From Oryzomonas japonica (GTDB taxonomy: Bacteria; Desulfobacterota; Desulfuromonadia; Geobacterales; Pseudopelobacteraceae), in assembly GCF_008802365.1 (NCBI RefSeq), contig NZ_VZQZ01000001.1, forward strand, positions 124,001 through 188,000: a DNA stretch of 64,000 bases. Direction: 5' to 3'. The notes under the pieces are model-generated. The model saw only the letters and a program-made list of their open reading frames with translations. It made no database searches and had not been told where the DNA came from. Numbering within the stretch: the first letter of the stretch is position 1; each line of letters opens with the position of its first letter. A program made the position numbers and the translations under genes. This document shows, one piece after another, positions 35,243-45,234 of the stretch.

Positions 35243-37204
35243 ATGCTTCAACTCATAAATATCTCCAAAGACTTTGCCGGCAACCCGCTCTTTACCGCCA
35301 TTTCCTGGCACCTGAAGAAGGGTGAGCGGGTCGCCCTGGTAGGCGAGAACGGCGCCGGCAAATCCACCCTGATGAAGATCATTGCGGGACTCAGCGAGCC
35401 CACCTCGGGCGAGATCCAGCTTGCCCGGGGCGCAAAGGCCGCCTATCTGCCCCAGGACGGCATCGTCACCAGCGGGCGCACCCTGTTCCATGAAGCGCGG
35501 ACGGCGCTCGCCGAACTGCTGGCCATGGAGGATGAGTTGCACCGCCTGGGGCAGGAATTGGAGCGGCTCCCCCATGATGCCGCCGAACATCCCGCGGCCC
35601 TTCAGCGTTATGGAGATCTCCAGGAGCAGTTCCGCCACCGGGGCGGCTACACCATGGAGGCTGAGATCGGGACGGTGCTGAAGGGGTTGGGGTTTTCCCA
35701 GGAGGACTGGCAGCGGGACTGCGGCGAGTTCTCCGGCGGCTGGCAGATGCGCATCGCGTTGGCCCGTTTGCTCTTGCAGAAGCCGGACGTGCTGCTCCTG
35801 GACGAACCGACCAACCATCTGGATATCGAGGCCCGCAACTGGCTGGAGGAGTACCTCTGTTCCTATCCCGGTTCGGTGGTCCTGGTCTCCCATGACCGTT
35901 TCTTCATGGACCGGGTCTGTAGCCGGATCAGTGAGGTCTGGAACCACACCATCGCCGACTACCATTGCAGCTACTCTACCTACCTCGTGCAGCGGGATGA
36001 GCGGGTCACGGCCCTGCGGGAGGCCAAACGCCGTCAGGACGAGGAGATCGAGAAGTCCGAGGACTTTATCCGCCGTTTCCGTTATCAGGCCAACAAGGCC
36101 TCGCTGGTGCAGTCGCGCATCAAGCAGTTGGACAAGATCGAACGGATCGTGCTGCCGCCGGAGCGGAAAAAAATCCGTTTCCACTTCCCCCCCGCCCCCA
36201 AAAGCGGCAAGACCGTCATGGAACTGAGGGGCCTGACCAAGGCCTACGGCGACCATGCGGTCCTCAACCAGGTGGATCTCGTCATCGAAAAGGGGGAGCG
36301 GGTCGCACTGGTGGGCCATAACGGGGCCGGCAAGTCAACCCTCATGTCGGTCCTGGCCGGCGCTGAATTCCAGGGGGGGGAACGGATCCTTGGGCACAAC
36401 CTCGTCATGGATTACTTTGCCCAGGATCAGGTCAGTGTTCTGGACGCCACGCGCAGCGCCTACGATGAGCTCTATGCCGACGCCCCCTATGACATGGTCC
36501 CCCGGTTGCGGGACATCCTGGGCGCCTTTCTCTTCTCGGGGGACGACATCCATAAGAAGGTCGGCGTTCTCTCCGGCGGCGAGCGCAACCGCCTGGCCCT
36601 GGCCAAGATGCTGCTGCGCCCGTCCAACCTGCTGCTGATGGACGAACCGACCAACCACCTGGACCTGTTCAGCAAGGAGGTGCTGCTGGACGCCCTGCGC
36701 TCCTTCGACGGCACGGTGGTGTTCGTCTCCCACGACCGCTATTTCGTAAACGGTCTGGCCACCCGTATTGTGGAGGTCGATGGCGGCACCCTGATCAATT
36801 ACTACGGCGATTACGAGTATTATCGGGAGAAAAAGGAGCGGTCCGAGCCGGCGGCCGCCGCATCTCCCAACGTCGTGCGGGCCGCCGTCGCTGCGCCGGG
36901 GGCGGCCGACTCAGGTGCAGCCGCACCGCTGCCGCTCCCCGAGATGACCAGGGAAGAACGCAAGAAGGGGCGTGAGGAGGAAAAACAGCGCAAGCGGGAG
37001 GAACAGGGGCGCCAGAAACAGTTGGCCGCCGTGGAGTCGGAGATTGCCCGCACCGAGGCCGAGATCGCCCGCCTGGAGGTGGAGATGAATGGGCCCGGCT
37101 TCTTCGACGACCCCCAGCGGGGCGCCGAGGCGGGCGAACGCCATGTTGCCCTGAACGTCCGGTTGGAGGAGCTGTATGGGGAATGGGAGGGGCTGTCGGG
37201 GTAG
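35243..37204 (+). CDS. ABC-F family ATPase
   Basis: 653 residues from the ATG at 35243 (MLQLINISKDF); earlier in-frame ATGs add an unconserved tail. Two ABC domains without membrane segments: Walker A GENGAGKST and GHNGAGKST, signatures FSGGWQMRIALARLL and LSGGERNRLALAKML, Walker B LLLDEPTNHLD twice. Between them is the ABC-F linker (KSEDFIRRFRYQANKASLVQ). The C-terminus is an Ala/Pro-rich stretch then a charged coiled coil (about 590-640). It probably acts on the ribosome (Uup/YheS-like translation factor); no resistance role is suggested by context. Confidence 0.88.
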   Translation: MLQLINISKDFAGNPLFTAISWHLKKGERVALVGENGAGKSTLMKIIAGLSEPTSGEIQLARGAKAAYLPQDGIVTSGRTLFHEARTALAELLAMEDELHRLGQELERLPHDAAEHPAALQRYGDLQEQFRHRGGYTMEAEIGTVLKGLGFSQEDWQRDCGEFSGGWQMRIALARLLLQKPDVLLLDEPTNHLDIEARNWLEEYLCSYPGSVVLVSHDRFFMDRVCSRISEVWNHTIADYHCSYSTYLVQRDERVTALREAKRRQDEEIEKSEDFIRRFRYQANKASLVQSRIKQLDKIERIVLPPERKKIRFHFPPAPKSGKTVMELRGLTKAYGDHAVLNQVDLVIEKGERVALVGHNGAGKSTLMSVLAGAEFQGGERILGHNLVMDYFAQDQVSVLDATRSAYDELYADAPYDMVPRLRDILGAFLFSGDDIHKKVGVLSGGERNRLALAKMLLRPSNLLLMDEPTNHLDLFSKEVLLDALRSFDGTVVFVSHDRYFVNGLATRIVEVDGGTLINYYGDYEYYREKKERSEPAAAASPNVVRAAVAAPGAADSGAAAPLPLPEMTREERKKGREEEKQRKREEQGRQKQLAAVESEIARTEAEIARLEVEMNGPGFFDDPQRGAEAGERHVALNVRLEELYGEWEGLSG

Positions 37205-37712
37205 GCTGCCGGCCGATACGACCACGGCTATGCAGCCTTGTTGTCCCCAACCAGCTCCTTTATTCTGCCTAAAAGCGATGGACAACCCCTTTACAGGCTG
37301 CCGGATAACTGCAAGGCAGTTCAGGCAGTTAAGCCTGGCGAAACCGGATTTATCCTCTATGGCATTTATTTAGTAAAACGCTTTTGCATTTTGATAATCC
37401 CTGTGGTATTTAGTACAGATAAATTTTTTGTGTTATTGCACGGGGAAGCAGGACAGCAAAAATCAACGGTGTTTACCTGTAGCCACAGGGTTGAAAGCAG
37501 GCCCGAAAAAGGTTGCCGAGGTTTTCACCCAGAACCCAGCCATTGCCCTAACCAGCCTGATCATGGCTGTTTGCCCGCCCTTCTTCCGCCGCAATTCCCA
37601 TCGATATACTGCGCTAACGCCGTCAGTATCATCAATCATGCTACCTATCTTGACCAAGATCTTTCCGGTTTTATTAGGTATGAAACTTACTTAAACATGA
37701 GGAGGAAGTGGT
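37205..37712. other. 508-bp gap upstream of pckG, no gene seen
   Basis: More AT-rich than the coding flanks. It probably contains the pckG promoter and leader; ACTGC..GGCAGT and similar small inverted repeats occur at about 37300-37340. Short frames on both strands have no ribosome site or family resemblance. Confidence 0.5.
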
Positions 37713-39566
37713 ATGGGTTACGAGGTAAAGAACGAGCAGTTGCGGAAGTGGGTCGAAGAAGTTGCGGCGCTGTGCGAACCCGATGCGATACATTGGTGTG
37801 ACGGCTCCGATGAGGAGTACGACAACCTCTGTAACCTGCTGGTGAAGAGCGGAACCTTCCGCAAGTTGAACGAGGCGAAACGTCCCAACAGTTACCTGGC
37901 CTGGTCCGACCCCAGCGATGTGGCCCGCGTCGAGGACCGCACCTTCATTTGCAGCCTTTCCAAACAGGATGCCGGACCAACCAACAACTGGATGCCCCCC
38001 AAGGAGATGAAGGAAACCCTGCACAAGCTCTTCAAGGGCTGCATGAAGGGGCGCACCATGTACATCATCCCCTTCAGCATGGGACCGCTGGGCTCCAACA
38101 TCGCCAAGATCGGGGTGGAGATCTCGGATTCTCCCTACGTTGCCGTCAACATGCGGATCATGACCCGTATGGGCAAGGCCGTTCTGGATGTGCTCGGCGA
38201 CGGCGAATTCGTCCCCTGCCTCCACTCGGTGGGTGCTCCGCTGCAGCCGGGCCAAAAGGACGTGATCTGGCCGTGCAACAAGGAAAAGTACATCGTCCAC
38301 TTCCCGGAAGAGCGTTCCATCTGGTCGTTCGGCAGCGGTTATGGCGGGAACGCCCTGCTCGGCAAGAAATGCCTGGCCCTGCGGATCGCCTCCAAGATCG
38401 CCAAGGACGAAGGGTGGCTGGCCGAGCATATGCTCATCCTGGGGATCGAGTCACCTAAAGGCGAGAAAACCTATCTGGGGGCGGCCTTCCCCAGCGCCTG
38501 CGGCAAGACCAACCTGGCCATGCTGGTGCCGCCCGCATCCTTTAAGGAGAGCGGCTGGAAAATTTCCACCGTGGGCGACGACATCGCCTGGATCAAACCC
38601 GGCCCCGACGGGCAGCTGTATGCCATCAACCCCGAAGCGGGTTTTTTCGGCGTGGCCCCCGGCACCAACGTCAAAACCAACCCCAACGCCATGGCGTCCT
38701 GCTCCCGCAACACCATCTTTACCAACGTCGCTTTGACGCCGGACGGCGATGTCTGGTGGGAGGGGATGAGCGATGAGCCGCCCGCCGAATTGACCGACTG
38801 GCAGGGCAACGCCTGGACCCCCGGTTGCGGCAGGAATGCCGCCCACCCCAACTCCCGTTTCACCGCGCCCGCAGGGCAGTGCCCTTCCATCGATCCTGAA
38901 TGGGAAAACCCCAAAGGGGTGCCGATCAAGGCCTTTGTATTCGGCGGCCGCCGCAACAACGTCATCCCCCTGGTGTACCAGGCATTCAACTGGAGCTACG
39001 GCGTTTACCTGGCCGCGACCATGGGATCCGAGACCACGGCCGCTGCGGTGGGCAAGGTCGGCAACGTGCGCCGCGACCCGTTCGCCATGCTCCCCTTCTG
39101 CGGGTACCATATGGCCGATTATTTCAATCACTGGCTCCAGGTCGGGCGCACCAACCCCAACCCGCCGCGCATCTTCAGCGTCAACTGGTTCCGCAAAGAC
39201 GCCAACGGCAAGTTCCTCTGGCCCGGTTATGGTGAAAACATGCGGGTGCTGAAATGGATCGTTGACCGGGCCAATGGGCGGGGGTCGTCCACCGAAAGCC
39301 CCCTGGGCTGGATGCCGCGCTACGAGGATCTGGACTGGACCGGGTTGGACAACGTCACCCGCGAGCAATATTCCGAGTTGACGTCCATTGACCGGGATGT
39401 GTGGAAGGAAGAGGTTCTTTCCCATGAGGAGTTGTTCGTCAAGATGTACGACCGCCTCCCCAAGGAATTCCTCCATATCCGTGAACTGATCCTCTCCAGC
39501 CTGTGGCGTTCCCCGGAACATTGGGAGCAGATCGGCGAGGTCAATCCCGAAGGGTGGAATGAATAA
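37713..39566 (+). CDS. pckG: Phosphoenolpyruvate carboxykinase (GTP)
   Basis: 617 residues, AGGAGG before the ATG. Converts oxaloacetate plus GTP to phosphoenolpyruvate and CO2, the entry to gluconeogenesis for acetate-grown cells. GTP-type signatures: substrate loop [16 protein letters not shown]-loop FPSACGKTN with the reactive hyper-conserved Cys (about 260-267), metal site GDDIAW and the nucleotide-binding NWFRKD and [10 protein letters not shown]. Followed by two terminators and then the unrelated ATP-type enzyme for the same reaction. Confidence 0.96.
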   Translation: MGYEVKNEQLRKWVEEVAALCEPDAIHWCDGSDEEYDNLCNLLVKSGTFRKLNEAKRPNSYLAWSDPSDVARVEDRTFICSLSKQDAGPTNNWMPPKEMKETLHKLFKGCMKGRTMYIIPFSMGPLGSNIAKIGVEISDSPYVAVNMRIMTRMGKAVLDVLGDGEFVPCLHSVGAPLQPGQKDVIWPCNKEKYIVHFPEERSIWSFGSGYGGNALLGKKCLALRIASKIAKDEGWLAEHMLILGIESPKGEKTYLGAAFPSACGKTNLAMLVPPASFKESGWKISTVGDDIAWIKPGPDGQLYAINPEAGFFGVAPGTNVKTNPNAMASCSRNTIFTNVALTPDGDVWWEGMSDEPPAELTDWQGNAWTPGCGRNAAHPNSRFTAPAGQCPSIDPEWENPKGVPIKAFVFGGRRNNVIPLVYQAFNWSYGVYLAATMGSETTAAAVGKVGNVRRDPFAMLPFCGYHMADYFNHWLQVGRTNPNPPRIFSVNWFRKDANGKFLWPGYGENMRVLKWIVDRANGRGSSTESPLGWMPRYEDLDWTGLDNVTREQYSELTSIDRDVWKEEVLSHEELFVKMYDRLPKEFLHIRELILSSLWRSPEHWEQIGEVNPEGWNE

Positions 39567-39584
39567 GGGCCGCTACAGCCACTG

Positions 39585-39606
39585 AACCCCGGCCCGGGCC
39601 GGGGTT
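39585..39606 (+). terminator. 22-bp perfect palindrome after pckG
   Basis: aaccccggcccgggccgggg then tt, an uninterrupted palindrome 18 bp past the stop, followed by ATTAA; probably slows or ends transcription. Confidence 0.55.
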
Positions 39607-39618
39607 ATTAAACTTAAG

Positions 39619-39668
39619 AAAGCTGGGTAAGACGCCGCAGGGGTATGGTTTCTCGCCCAGCTTTTTTT
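39619..39668 (+). terminator. Intrinsic terminator between pckG and pckA
   Basis: Stem aaagctggg (39619-39627) with cccagcttt (39656-39664), a long 28-nt loop and a run of eight T. Confidence 0.65.
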
Positions 39669-39720
39669 TAAAACCGCTCCGCAGGGAATAACCGCCATAT
39701 ATCACACGGGAGGTGCGACG

Positions 39721-41313
39721 ATGAAATTCAACGATGTCACCCGCGGTTCAGGGCTTGAGGAACACGGCATCACCAATGCAAACCTGATCTTCTGGACCCC
39801 TCCCACGGCGGTCCTCTACGAACAGATCATCAAGCGCGGCGAAGGGCTCGTCTCCCACCTGGGAGCCATTGCCGTCAAAACCGGCCATTACACCGGACGG
39901 GCCGCCAATGAAAAGTTCATCGTCGATGAACCGGCATCCCGCGACAACATCGCCTGGGGCAAGGTCAACAAGCCGTTTGATCCGGCCAAGTTCGACGCCC
40001 TCTATAACCGCATGCTGGCCTATATGCACGGCAAGGACCTGTTCGTGCAGGACTGTTTTGCCGGTGCCGACCGGGAGCACCGCCTCCCGATCCGGGTCAT
40101 TACCGAGAAGGCCTGGCAGTCGCTCTTCGCCCGCAACATGTTCGTGCGCGCCACCCAGGAGGAACTGGCAACCATCCGCCCCGAGTTCACCGTCGTCAAC
40201 ATGCCGAACTTTCACGCCATTCCGACGGTGGACGGCACGAACTCGGAGACCTTCATCATCGTCAACTTTGCCAGGAAGCTGATCATCATCGGCGGCACCA
40301 GTTACGCCGGTGAAAACAAGAAGTCGGTCTTCACCATCCTCAATTACCTCCTGCCGATAGAAAAGAAGATCCTTTCCATGCATTGCTCGGCCAATGTGGG
40401 ACCCAAGGGGGACACGGCCATATTCTTCGGCCTCTCCGGGACCGGCAAGACCACGCTTTCGGCCGATCCTCACCGTTCGCTGGTCGGCGACGACGAGCAT
40501 GGCTGGGATGACAAGGGGGTTTTCAACTTCGAGGGGGGGTGTTACGCAAAAATCATCAGACTTTCCAAGGAGGCCGAACCGGAGATCTACGAAACGACCC
40601 GCAGATTCGGCACCATTCTGGAAAACGTCGCCATCGACACCCAGAGCCGCAGGGTAGACCTGGACGACGATTCGTTCACCGAAAATACCCGGGCATCCTA
40701 TCCCCTGACCCACATACCCAACATCGTGCTCTCGGGAACGGCCGGGCATCCCAGTAACATCATCATGCTGACCTGCGACGCCTACGGCGTGCTGCCGCCC
40801 ATTGCGCGGCTCACCAAGGAGCAGGCCATGTATCACTTTCTCTCCGGTTACACCGCCAAGGTCGCCGGCACCGAAGCGGGGGTCAAAGAGCCCTCGGCCA
40901 CCTTTTCCACCTGCTTTGGCGGCCCGTTCATGCCTCTTGACCCGGCGGTGTATGGCGAACTGCTCCGGGAAAAGATCGCCCGGCACGCGGTTTCCTGCTG
41001 GCTGGTCAATACCGGTTGGAGCGGCGGCCCCTACGGCGTCGGCTCGCGCATGAAGATCGCCTATTCACGCGCCCTGGTCAACGCAGCCCTCGATGGCACC
41101 CTGATCGCCGGGCGCTTTGAGAAGGACCCCTTCTTTGGTCTGGATATCCCCACCAGCTGCACGGGGGTGCCGGCGGAGGTGCTGAATCCGCGCAACACCT
41201 GGGCCGACAAGGCCAAATACGATGAAGCCGCCCGGAAGCTCGTCGAGTTGTTCCGGGGAAATTTCGAGAAGTATCGGGCATCTGTTCCGGATGACGTGGC
41301 AAACGTCATGTGA
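39721..41313 (+). CDS. pckA: Phosphoenolpyruvate carboxykinase (ATP)
   Basis: 530 residues, GGGAGG before the ATG. Same reaction as PckG but ATP-linked and of a separate sequence family. Signatures: Walker A FGLSGTGKTTLS (about 235-246), the RKLIIIGGTSYAGENKKSVF lead-in, metal/substrate residues in DDEHGWDD and the C-terminal NTGWSGGPYGVGSRM with PTSCTGVP. Complete. Separated from pckG by two terminators, so it probably has its own promoter and may serve the opposite flux direction or energy state. Confidence 0.96.
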   Translation: MKFNDVTRGSGLEEHGITNANLIFWTPPTAVLYEQIIKRGEGLVSHLGAIAVKTGHYTGRAANEKFIVDEPASRDNIAWGKVNKPFDPAKFDALYNRMLAYMHGKDLFVQDCFAGADREHRLPIRVITEKAWQSLFARNMFVRATQEELATIRPEFTVVNMPNFHAIPTVDGTNSETFIIVNFARKLIIIGGTSYAGENKKSVFTILNYLLPIEKKILSMHCSANVGPKGDTAIFFGLSGTGKTTLSADPHRSLVGDDEHGWDDKGVFNFEGGCYAKIIRLSKEAEPEIYETTRRFGTILENVAIDTQSRRVDLDDDSFTENTRASYPLTHIPNIVLSGTAGHPSNIIMLTCDAYGVLPPIARLTKEQAMYHFLSGYTAKVAGTEAGVKEPSATFSTCFGGPFMPLDPAVYGELLREKIARHAVSCWLVNTGWSGGPYGVGSRMKIAYSRALVNAALDGTLIAGRFEKDPFFGLDIPTSCTGVPAEVLNPRNTWADKAKYDEAARKLVELFRGNFEKYRASVPDDVANVM

Positions 41314-41330
41314 TCCGGCTCTAAAGCAAG

Positions 41331-41360
41331 AAAGGGCGCTGCTTCCGGCAGCGCCCTTTT
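41331..41360. terminator. Bidirectional terminator between pckA and hypA
   Basis: Perfect 12-bp stem aaagggcgctgc/gcagcgcccttt (41331-41342 with 41348-41359), A run on one side and T run on the other. Confidence 0.85.
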
Positions 41361-41696
41361 CTATTCATCCACCTCGATTTCCCGGACCCGCATCTCTTCC
41401 CCTGTTTCGATGGTCACCCGATAGCCGCCGCAGCGGCTGCACGATCCAAAGGCCGCGGTGAGCGGCGTGTCCGTCCCGCAATCCAGGCAATGCCCCCGGC
41501 CCGGAATCCGTAGGATATTCAGACGTGCCCCCTCCAGCAGGGTGCCGCGGCTGCATGCCTCGAAGCAGAACTCCACCGCGTCGGGGACAACGCTGCTCAG
41601 CTCGCCGATCTCCACGTCCAGTGAGAGCACGCGCCTGCCGCCGGCATGTTGTTCGCAGATTTCAATGATTCCCTGGGTTATGGACATCTCGTGCAT
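41361..41696 (-). CDS. hypA: Hydrogenase nickel-incorporation protein HypA
   Basis: 111 residues from the ATG at 41696, with GGAGAG upstream; the extension to 41723 is not conserved. The mature start MHEMSI supplies the nickel-binding Met1-His2-Glu3, and a zinc site is formed by CLDC and CSRC (about 72-75 and 86-89). HypA receives nickel for NiFe-hydrogenase maturation, with HypB and sometimes urease chaperones. No hyp, hydrogenase or urease gene is next to it, so it is a lone maturation gene here. Confidence 0.9.
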   Translation of the reverse strand: MHEMSITQGIIEICEQHAGGRRVLSLDVEIGELSSVVPDAVEFCFEACSRGTLLEGARLNILRIPGRGHCLDCGTDTPLTAAFGSCSRCGGYRVTIETGEEMRVREIEVDE

Positions 41697-41771
41697 GGTG
41701 GGCTCTCCTGCGGTAGCGCGCATTCACCCGCTGCGCTGTATTGGTACTGCTCGAACTCGGATAATTGACAC

Positions 41772-41802
41772 AAAAAAAGCCTGCGGGTTACCCCGCAGGC
41801 TT
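41772..41802 (-). terminator. Terminator of the small Ala/Pro lipoprotein gene
   Basis: Stem aagcctgcggg (41777-41787) with cccgcaggctt (41792-41802), 4-nt loop, U run on the minus strand from the A run at 41772-41778. Confidence 0.85.
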
Positions 41803-41828
41803 GTGCAATCCACACAGGGAAAGCAGAA

Positions 41829-42035
41829 TTACTTCTTGTCGGCAGCAGGAGCTTCCGGAGCCTTAGGAGCTTCAGCAGCAGGAGCTTTAGCGGAAGACAT
41901 CGGTTTCTGCTCAGGAGCCGGAGCAGCAGCAGGAGCCGGAGCAGGAGCAGGAGCTTCTTCCGTTTTTTTCTTGCAGCCAGCAGCAAAAACGGTAGCAAGG
42001 GCCAGTACCAGCGTCAGGGAGATCAGTTTTTTCAT
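41829..42035 (-). CDS. Small Ala/Pro-rich lipoprotein
   Basis: 68 residues: signal peptide and lipobox AAGC (about 18-21), then a lysine cluster (KKKTEE) and a low-complexity Ala-Pro-Glu-Lys tail with no folded domain. AGGTGAC lies before the ATG. It resembles small, often abundant Geobacter envelope lipoproteins; no function is known. Own terminator and an AT-rich upstream region, so probably a monocistronic, well-expressed gene. Confidence 0.7.
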   Translation of the reverse strand: MKKLISLTLVLALATVFAAGCKKKTEEAPAPAPAPAAAPAPEQKPMSSAKAPAAEAPKAPEAPAADKK

Positions 42036-42229
42036 TTTGTGTCACCTCTTTCTCTTAGAATTCACCATTTGAACGCTATGCGCATGGTTTTGAAAATCAA
42101 ACACGAAATATACTCGCAAAAAAAACTATGTCAATATTTTTTTGTGCAAATAGAGCTATTTTTTTAGAAAAAATAATTAGAACACAAATTAAACCGTCTG
42201 CGGCAGCAGTTCGCTGTGGGCCGCGGGGA

Positions 42230-42565
42230 TCAATGGTGAAAGCGCCCTTTACGCCCCTGATGCGCCGGCGTCGGTGATTTGTGACAATCAAAACATGCCA
42301 ACTCCTCGACCTTTTTGGTATCGAGGGGGGATTGCTGTTTGCCCTGCTGGGAGAGGTTATATTCAGGCGTCTGGAAATATTGCCTGCCCCGTTCATCGGA
42401 CACCATGGCCGGTTGATAGGTGACCTGCCAATTGGTGGAGATCGCCAATGTGTGGCACTGGTCGCAACCGCCGGGGGGCGGGATGCTCTTCCAGGCGGAG
42501 AACATGGTGCAGCCGCTGAGAGCCAGACCGATGGTCGCCGCAACAGAGGCAACAAGATATTTCAT
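42230..42565 (-). CDS. Diheme c-type cytochrome lipoprotein
   Basis: 111 residues from the ATG at 42565 (GGAG upstream). Lipobox LSGC (about 17-20) and two heme motifs, CDQCH (about 35) and CFDCH (about 92), separated by a 55-residue insert that could supply distal ligands. Small Geobacter lipoprotein cytochromes of this type are periplasmic or outer-membrane electron carriers. It lies downstream of the multicopper oxidase gene on the same strand, but a strong terminator separates them. Confidence 0.8.
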   Translation of the reverse strand: MKYLVASVAATIGLALSGCTMFSAWKSIPPPGGCDQCHTLAISTNWQVTYQPAMVSDERGRQYFQTPEYNLSQQGKQQSPLDTKKVEELACFDCHKSPTPAHQGRKGRFHH

Positions 42566-42766
42566 GATGGTGCTCCTCGCAAGGGTTGACGACAAAGCTT
42601 ACCCTCTGATCTTGACCTAAGCAAGTCATTTTAAGCAAATTCGCTAAAAATAGCTGGAATCATCCGCCTGAAGCATCCGTACGATTGATTTTGTGGTCAA
42701 GATCTTTGCGGCATCAGAGAGTGGTTTTTCTGCGTATCGGTTGGGCCACCAAGGGGGCGAGGGCAC

Positions 42767-42800
42767 ATGAAAACGGGCCGCAATGACGGCCCGTTTTCAT
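42767..42800 (-). terminator. Terminator of the multicopper oxidase gene
   Basis: Perfect 14-bp stem (42767-42780 with 42787-42800), 6-nt loop, 23 bp past the stop. The arms end in aaaa/tttt, so it can act on the leftward transcript. Confidence 0.75.
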
Positions 42801-42822
42801 GTCTGCCGGTGTCCCCAGCGTA

Positions 42823-44820
42823 TTACGGCGCGACAACCTCGAATGGCCGCATCATGTCGTTATCCTCGTGTGAGAGGATGTGGCAATGCCACATATAGAT
42901 GCCGAGGCGGTCGAATTTTGCGCGGATGCGCACATAGCCACGATTATTGGGGTCCGGGTCGCCATTCGGGTCCAGACCGCCTGGTGGGACCTTTACCGTA
43001 TCCTTCAAGCCTATTTCGTTGCCGGTAACGGTGTAATTCCGGTCGAATTCGGGGTCAAGCGGCGTCCGTCCGGCCGGGTCGGTATCTTTATTGAGTGCGG
43101 CATAGCGGGGCGGCAATCCGAGGGCGGCCGGGATGTAGCCGGTCAGGGTTCCCTTCTCCACGACCTCGAAGCTGACCAGATGGAGGTGCATCGGATGCAT
43201 ATCGACGGTGCCGTTGACGATGATCCAGTCCTCCACGGTATTCAAGACCGGTTTTTCCGTGATCGGGTCCGTAAAAAGGTTTCCGTTCAGGAGCAGGAGG
43301 TGGCGGTAGAAGAGGGTCCCCTCGCCGGCCGGATCATAATTGATGCCGAAGATATCGCGCAACTCCTGGAGATCGACGACACGGACGTTATCCGCAGCCG
43401 CCAGAGGCGCGTGCGGCCGGGAGGCGGTGGCCGCGCTGGTATCGGTGCCTGAAAGGGGTTTCGTCACCGTAAATTGCATGATCTTGCCGGTGGTCTTCGG
43501 ATCGGGCGGGTTGCCGTCGGGGTAGGGGCCGTTGGCATTATTGCGCATGGTGATCTTGGTCCCGACCGGTACCTTTGAAAAGTCGATGATGAGATCGGCA
43601 CGTTCGGCAAGCGCGAGCAGGATGCCATGGTCCTCCGTGTCGCCCACCGTGGCGGGCGTCGGGAGCAGACCGCCTTCATTGCCGATCTGGGTGATCATCC
43701 CGGCGGGGAGCGGGCTGCCGTCGGGAAGTTCGATCCACAGGTTGTAAAAGCGTGAATCGGAACCGTTGAGCAGTCTGAAACGATAACGTCGCGGCTCGAC
43801 CTCGAGCTTTGGCCAGACCTTCCCGTTTACCGCAATGGTGTTGCCGAAGAACTCGGGAAGGGACGACAGAACAGGCTTGCCGTTTGCGTCAACGATCGGG
43901 AGATGGGTGTAGGGGTCGAGCAAGGGGGTTGTGGGGTAGGCGATGGAGCCGTCCTCGTAGAATGATTTGTCCTGAATGACCAGGGGAATCTCGTAGTTCC
44001 CCTTGGGCAGGTTGAGGCTGTCCTCGTAATTGTCCCGCAGGATATAAAAGGCGGCAAGCCCGGCGTAAACGTTGAGCCGGGTAATCCCCATGGCGTGGTC
44101 GTGGTACCACAGTGTGGTACCCAATTGATCGTTGTCATAGGTATAGGTAACGGTATTCCCGGCCGGCCCCCCCATGCCGTTGGCGGGAGCGTTCGGGTTG
44201 TTGGTGAACCAGTACAGCGGGTTCCCGTCAAAGCCTGACTGGGTGTGGCCGCCATGGAGGTGGGGGACGATACGGATTTCCGGCTCTCCATTGTTGGTTC
44301 CGTCCAGCGTCGGATCAACGTACAGGAGGTGTTTCGTGAGCAGGTTGCCGGCAGCGTCACGGAGATCATTGATATATTTGACCACAACCTTTCTGCCCGA
44401 GGTGTCGAGGGTCGAGCGTGCCTCGATGGTCGGCCCCAGATATCCTGCGCTGAGGCCGTTCACCGAGTAGCCCCAGACCGTGCTTCGGACGGGCTTGCCG
44501 GTGTACGGGTTCTTGAGCTCGCCGCCGTCGATATTTCGCAGTCCAAAATCATAGTCGGCGCTTTGCTGGGCCTTGACCACGTAATAGTCGGATCCGGCGA
44601 CGGATGTCGTGTCGGCGGTGGCCGCCGGGATGATCGGCAGGGGTGTGGCAAATTGTTGGAGCATCAATGGGTTGAGCGGGCTCTTCGAACCGGAAGAGGC
44701 GGAAAGTGCCGAAATATTTGTGGTGTCGCCGTTGCATCCCCACATCGCCAGGGCGCAGCCGGCAAGCAGTATGGAGCGATAGTACAGATACACCCGGTGT
44801 GTCCATTTCCCCATTGCCAT
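42823..44820 (-). CDS. Multicopper oxidase lipoprotein (CotA/bilirubin-oxidase-like)
   Basis: 665 residues. The ATG at 44820 has GGAGG upstream; the longer frame to 45033 is not supported. The N-terminus reads as a signal peptide with lipobox ending WGC (about 27-29). All four copper-ligand motifs are present in order: HLHGGH, WYHDHAM, HPMHLHLV and HCHILSHEDNDMM, giving a type 1 site with axial Met and an intact trinuclear cluster. It should oxidise metal ions or phenolics with O2. In a largely anaerobic lineage this may serve oxygen defence or metal oxidation; substrate not deducible. Membrane-anchored, unlike Bacillus CotA. Confidence 0.88.
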   Translation of the reverse strand: MAMGKWTHRVYLYYRSILLAGCALAMWGCNGDTTNISALSASSGSKSPLNPLMLQQFATPLPIIPAATADTTSVAGSDYYVVKAQQSADYDFGLRNIDGGELKNPYTGKPVRSTVWGYSVNGLSAGYLGPTIEARSTLDTSGRKVVVKYINDLRDAAGNLLTKHLLYVDPTLDGTNNGEPEIRIVPHLHGGHTQSGFDGNPLYWFTNNPNAPANGMGGPAGNTVTYTYDNDQLGTTLWYHDHAMGITRLNVYAGLAAFYILRDNYEDSLNLPKGNYEIPLVIQDKSFYEDGSIAYPTTPLLDPYTHLPIVDANGKPVLSSLPEFFGNTIAVNGKVWPKLEVEPRRYRFRLLNGSDSRFYNLWIELPDGSPLPAGMITQIGNEGGLLPTPATVGDTEDHGILLALAERADLIIDFSKVPVGTKITMRNNANGPYPDGNPPDPKTTGKIMQFTVTKPLSGTDTSAATASRPHAPLAAADNVRVVDLQELRDIFGINYDPAGEGTLFYRHLLLLNGNLFTDPITEKPVLNTVEDWIIVNGTVDMHPMHLHLVSFEVVEKGTLTGYIPAALGLPPRYAALNKDTDPAGRTPLDPEFDRNYTVTGNEIGLKDTVKVPPGGLDPNGDPDPNNRGYVRIRAKFDRLGIYMWHCHILSHEDNDMMRPFEVVAP

Positions 44821-45234
44821 GTTGAACCTCCCCACTGTTTTTGTTGGATCGTAGAGGCGGGCCGAGGGATTGTCGCTTACACGACGCCCCCAACGCACTG
44901 ATTTAGCGAGTAAGTTTGCAGCTATCGGGCCAAAAAAATAGATTAATAATAACGGGATGTTGTTGAGATGTTTGCGCGGGGTGGCGAGACGGTGCTGCAA
45001 GAAACGTTGCAGCCGATGCGCGGCAAAATGCATGGTCTAAGCCCGCGAGAGAGAAAGAAAGAAGACGATGTCAATATTTGTGGATTGTGCAACAAATATG
45101 GATAGGGGGGCGCTGCTGATGTGGCTAAACCACGAGAGGTGGTGGGGGTGCGGGGTGCTGCAACCGGCCGATAATGAACAGGTCTACGACATTGTGCCGC
45201 TTGTTGCGATACGACCGCTACGGGATATGGCGAG
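44821..45234. other. 414-bp gap between tatD and the multicopper oxidase gene
   Basis: Probably the leader and promoter region of the oxidase on the minus strand. An open plus-strand frame from 45068 is antisense to tatD and has no family resemblance. I see no convincing RNA gene. Confidence 0.4.

Noticed and set aside
35042-36319. N-terminal extension of the EAL-HDOD frame
   Set aside because: Antisense to the ABC-F gene; the EAL domain begins at its conserved start at 35041.
37238-37801. Open frame running from the gap into pckG
   Set aside because: Overlaps pckG in another frame, no ribosome site and no recognisable domain.
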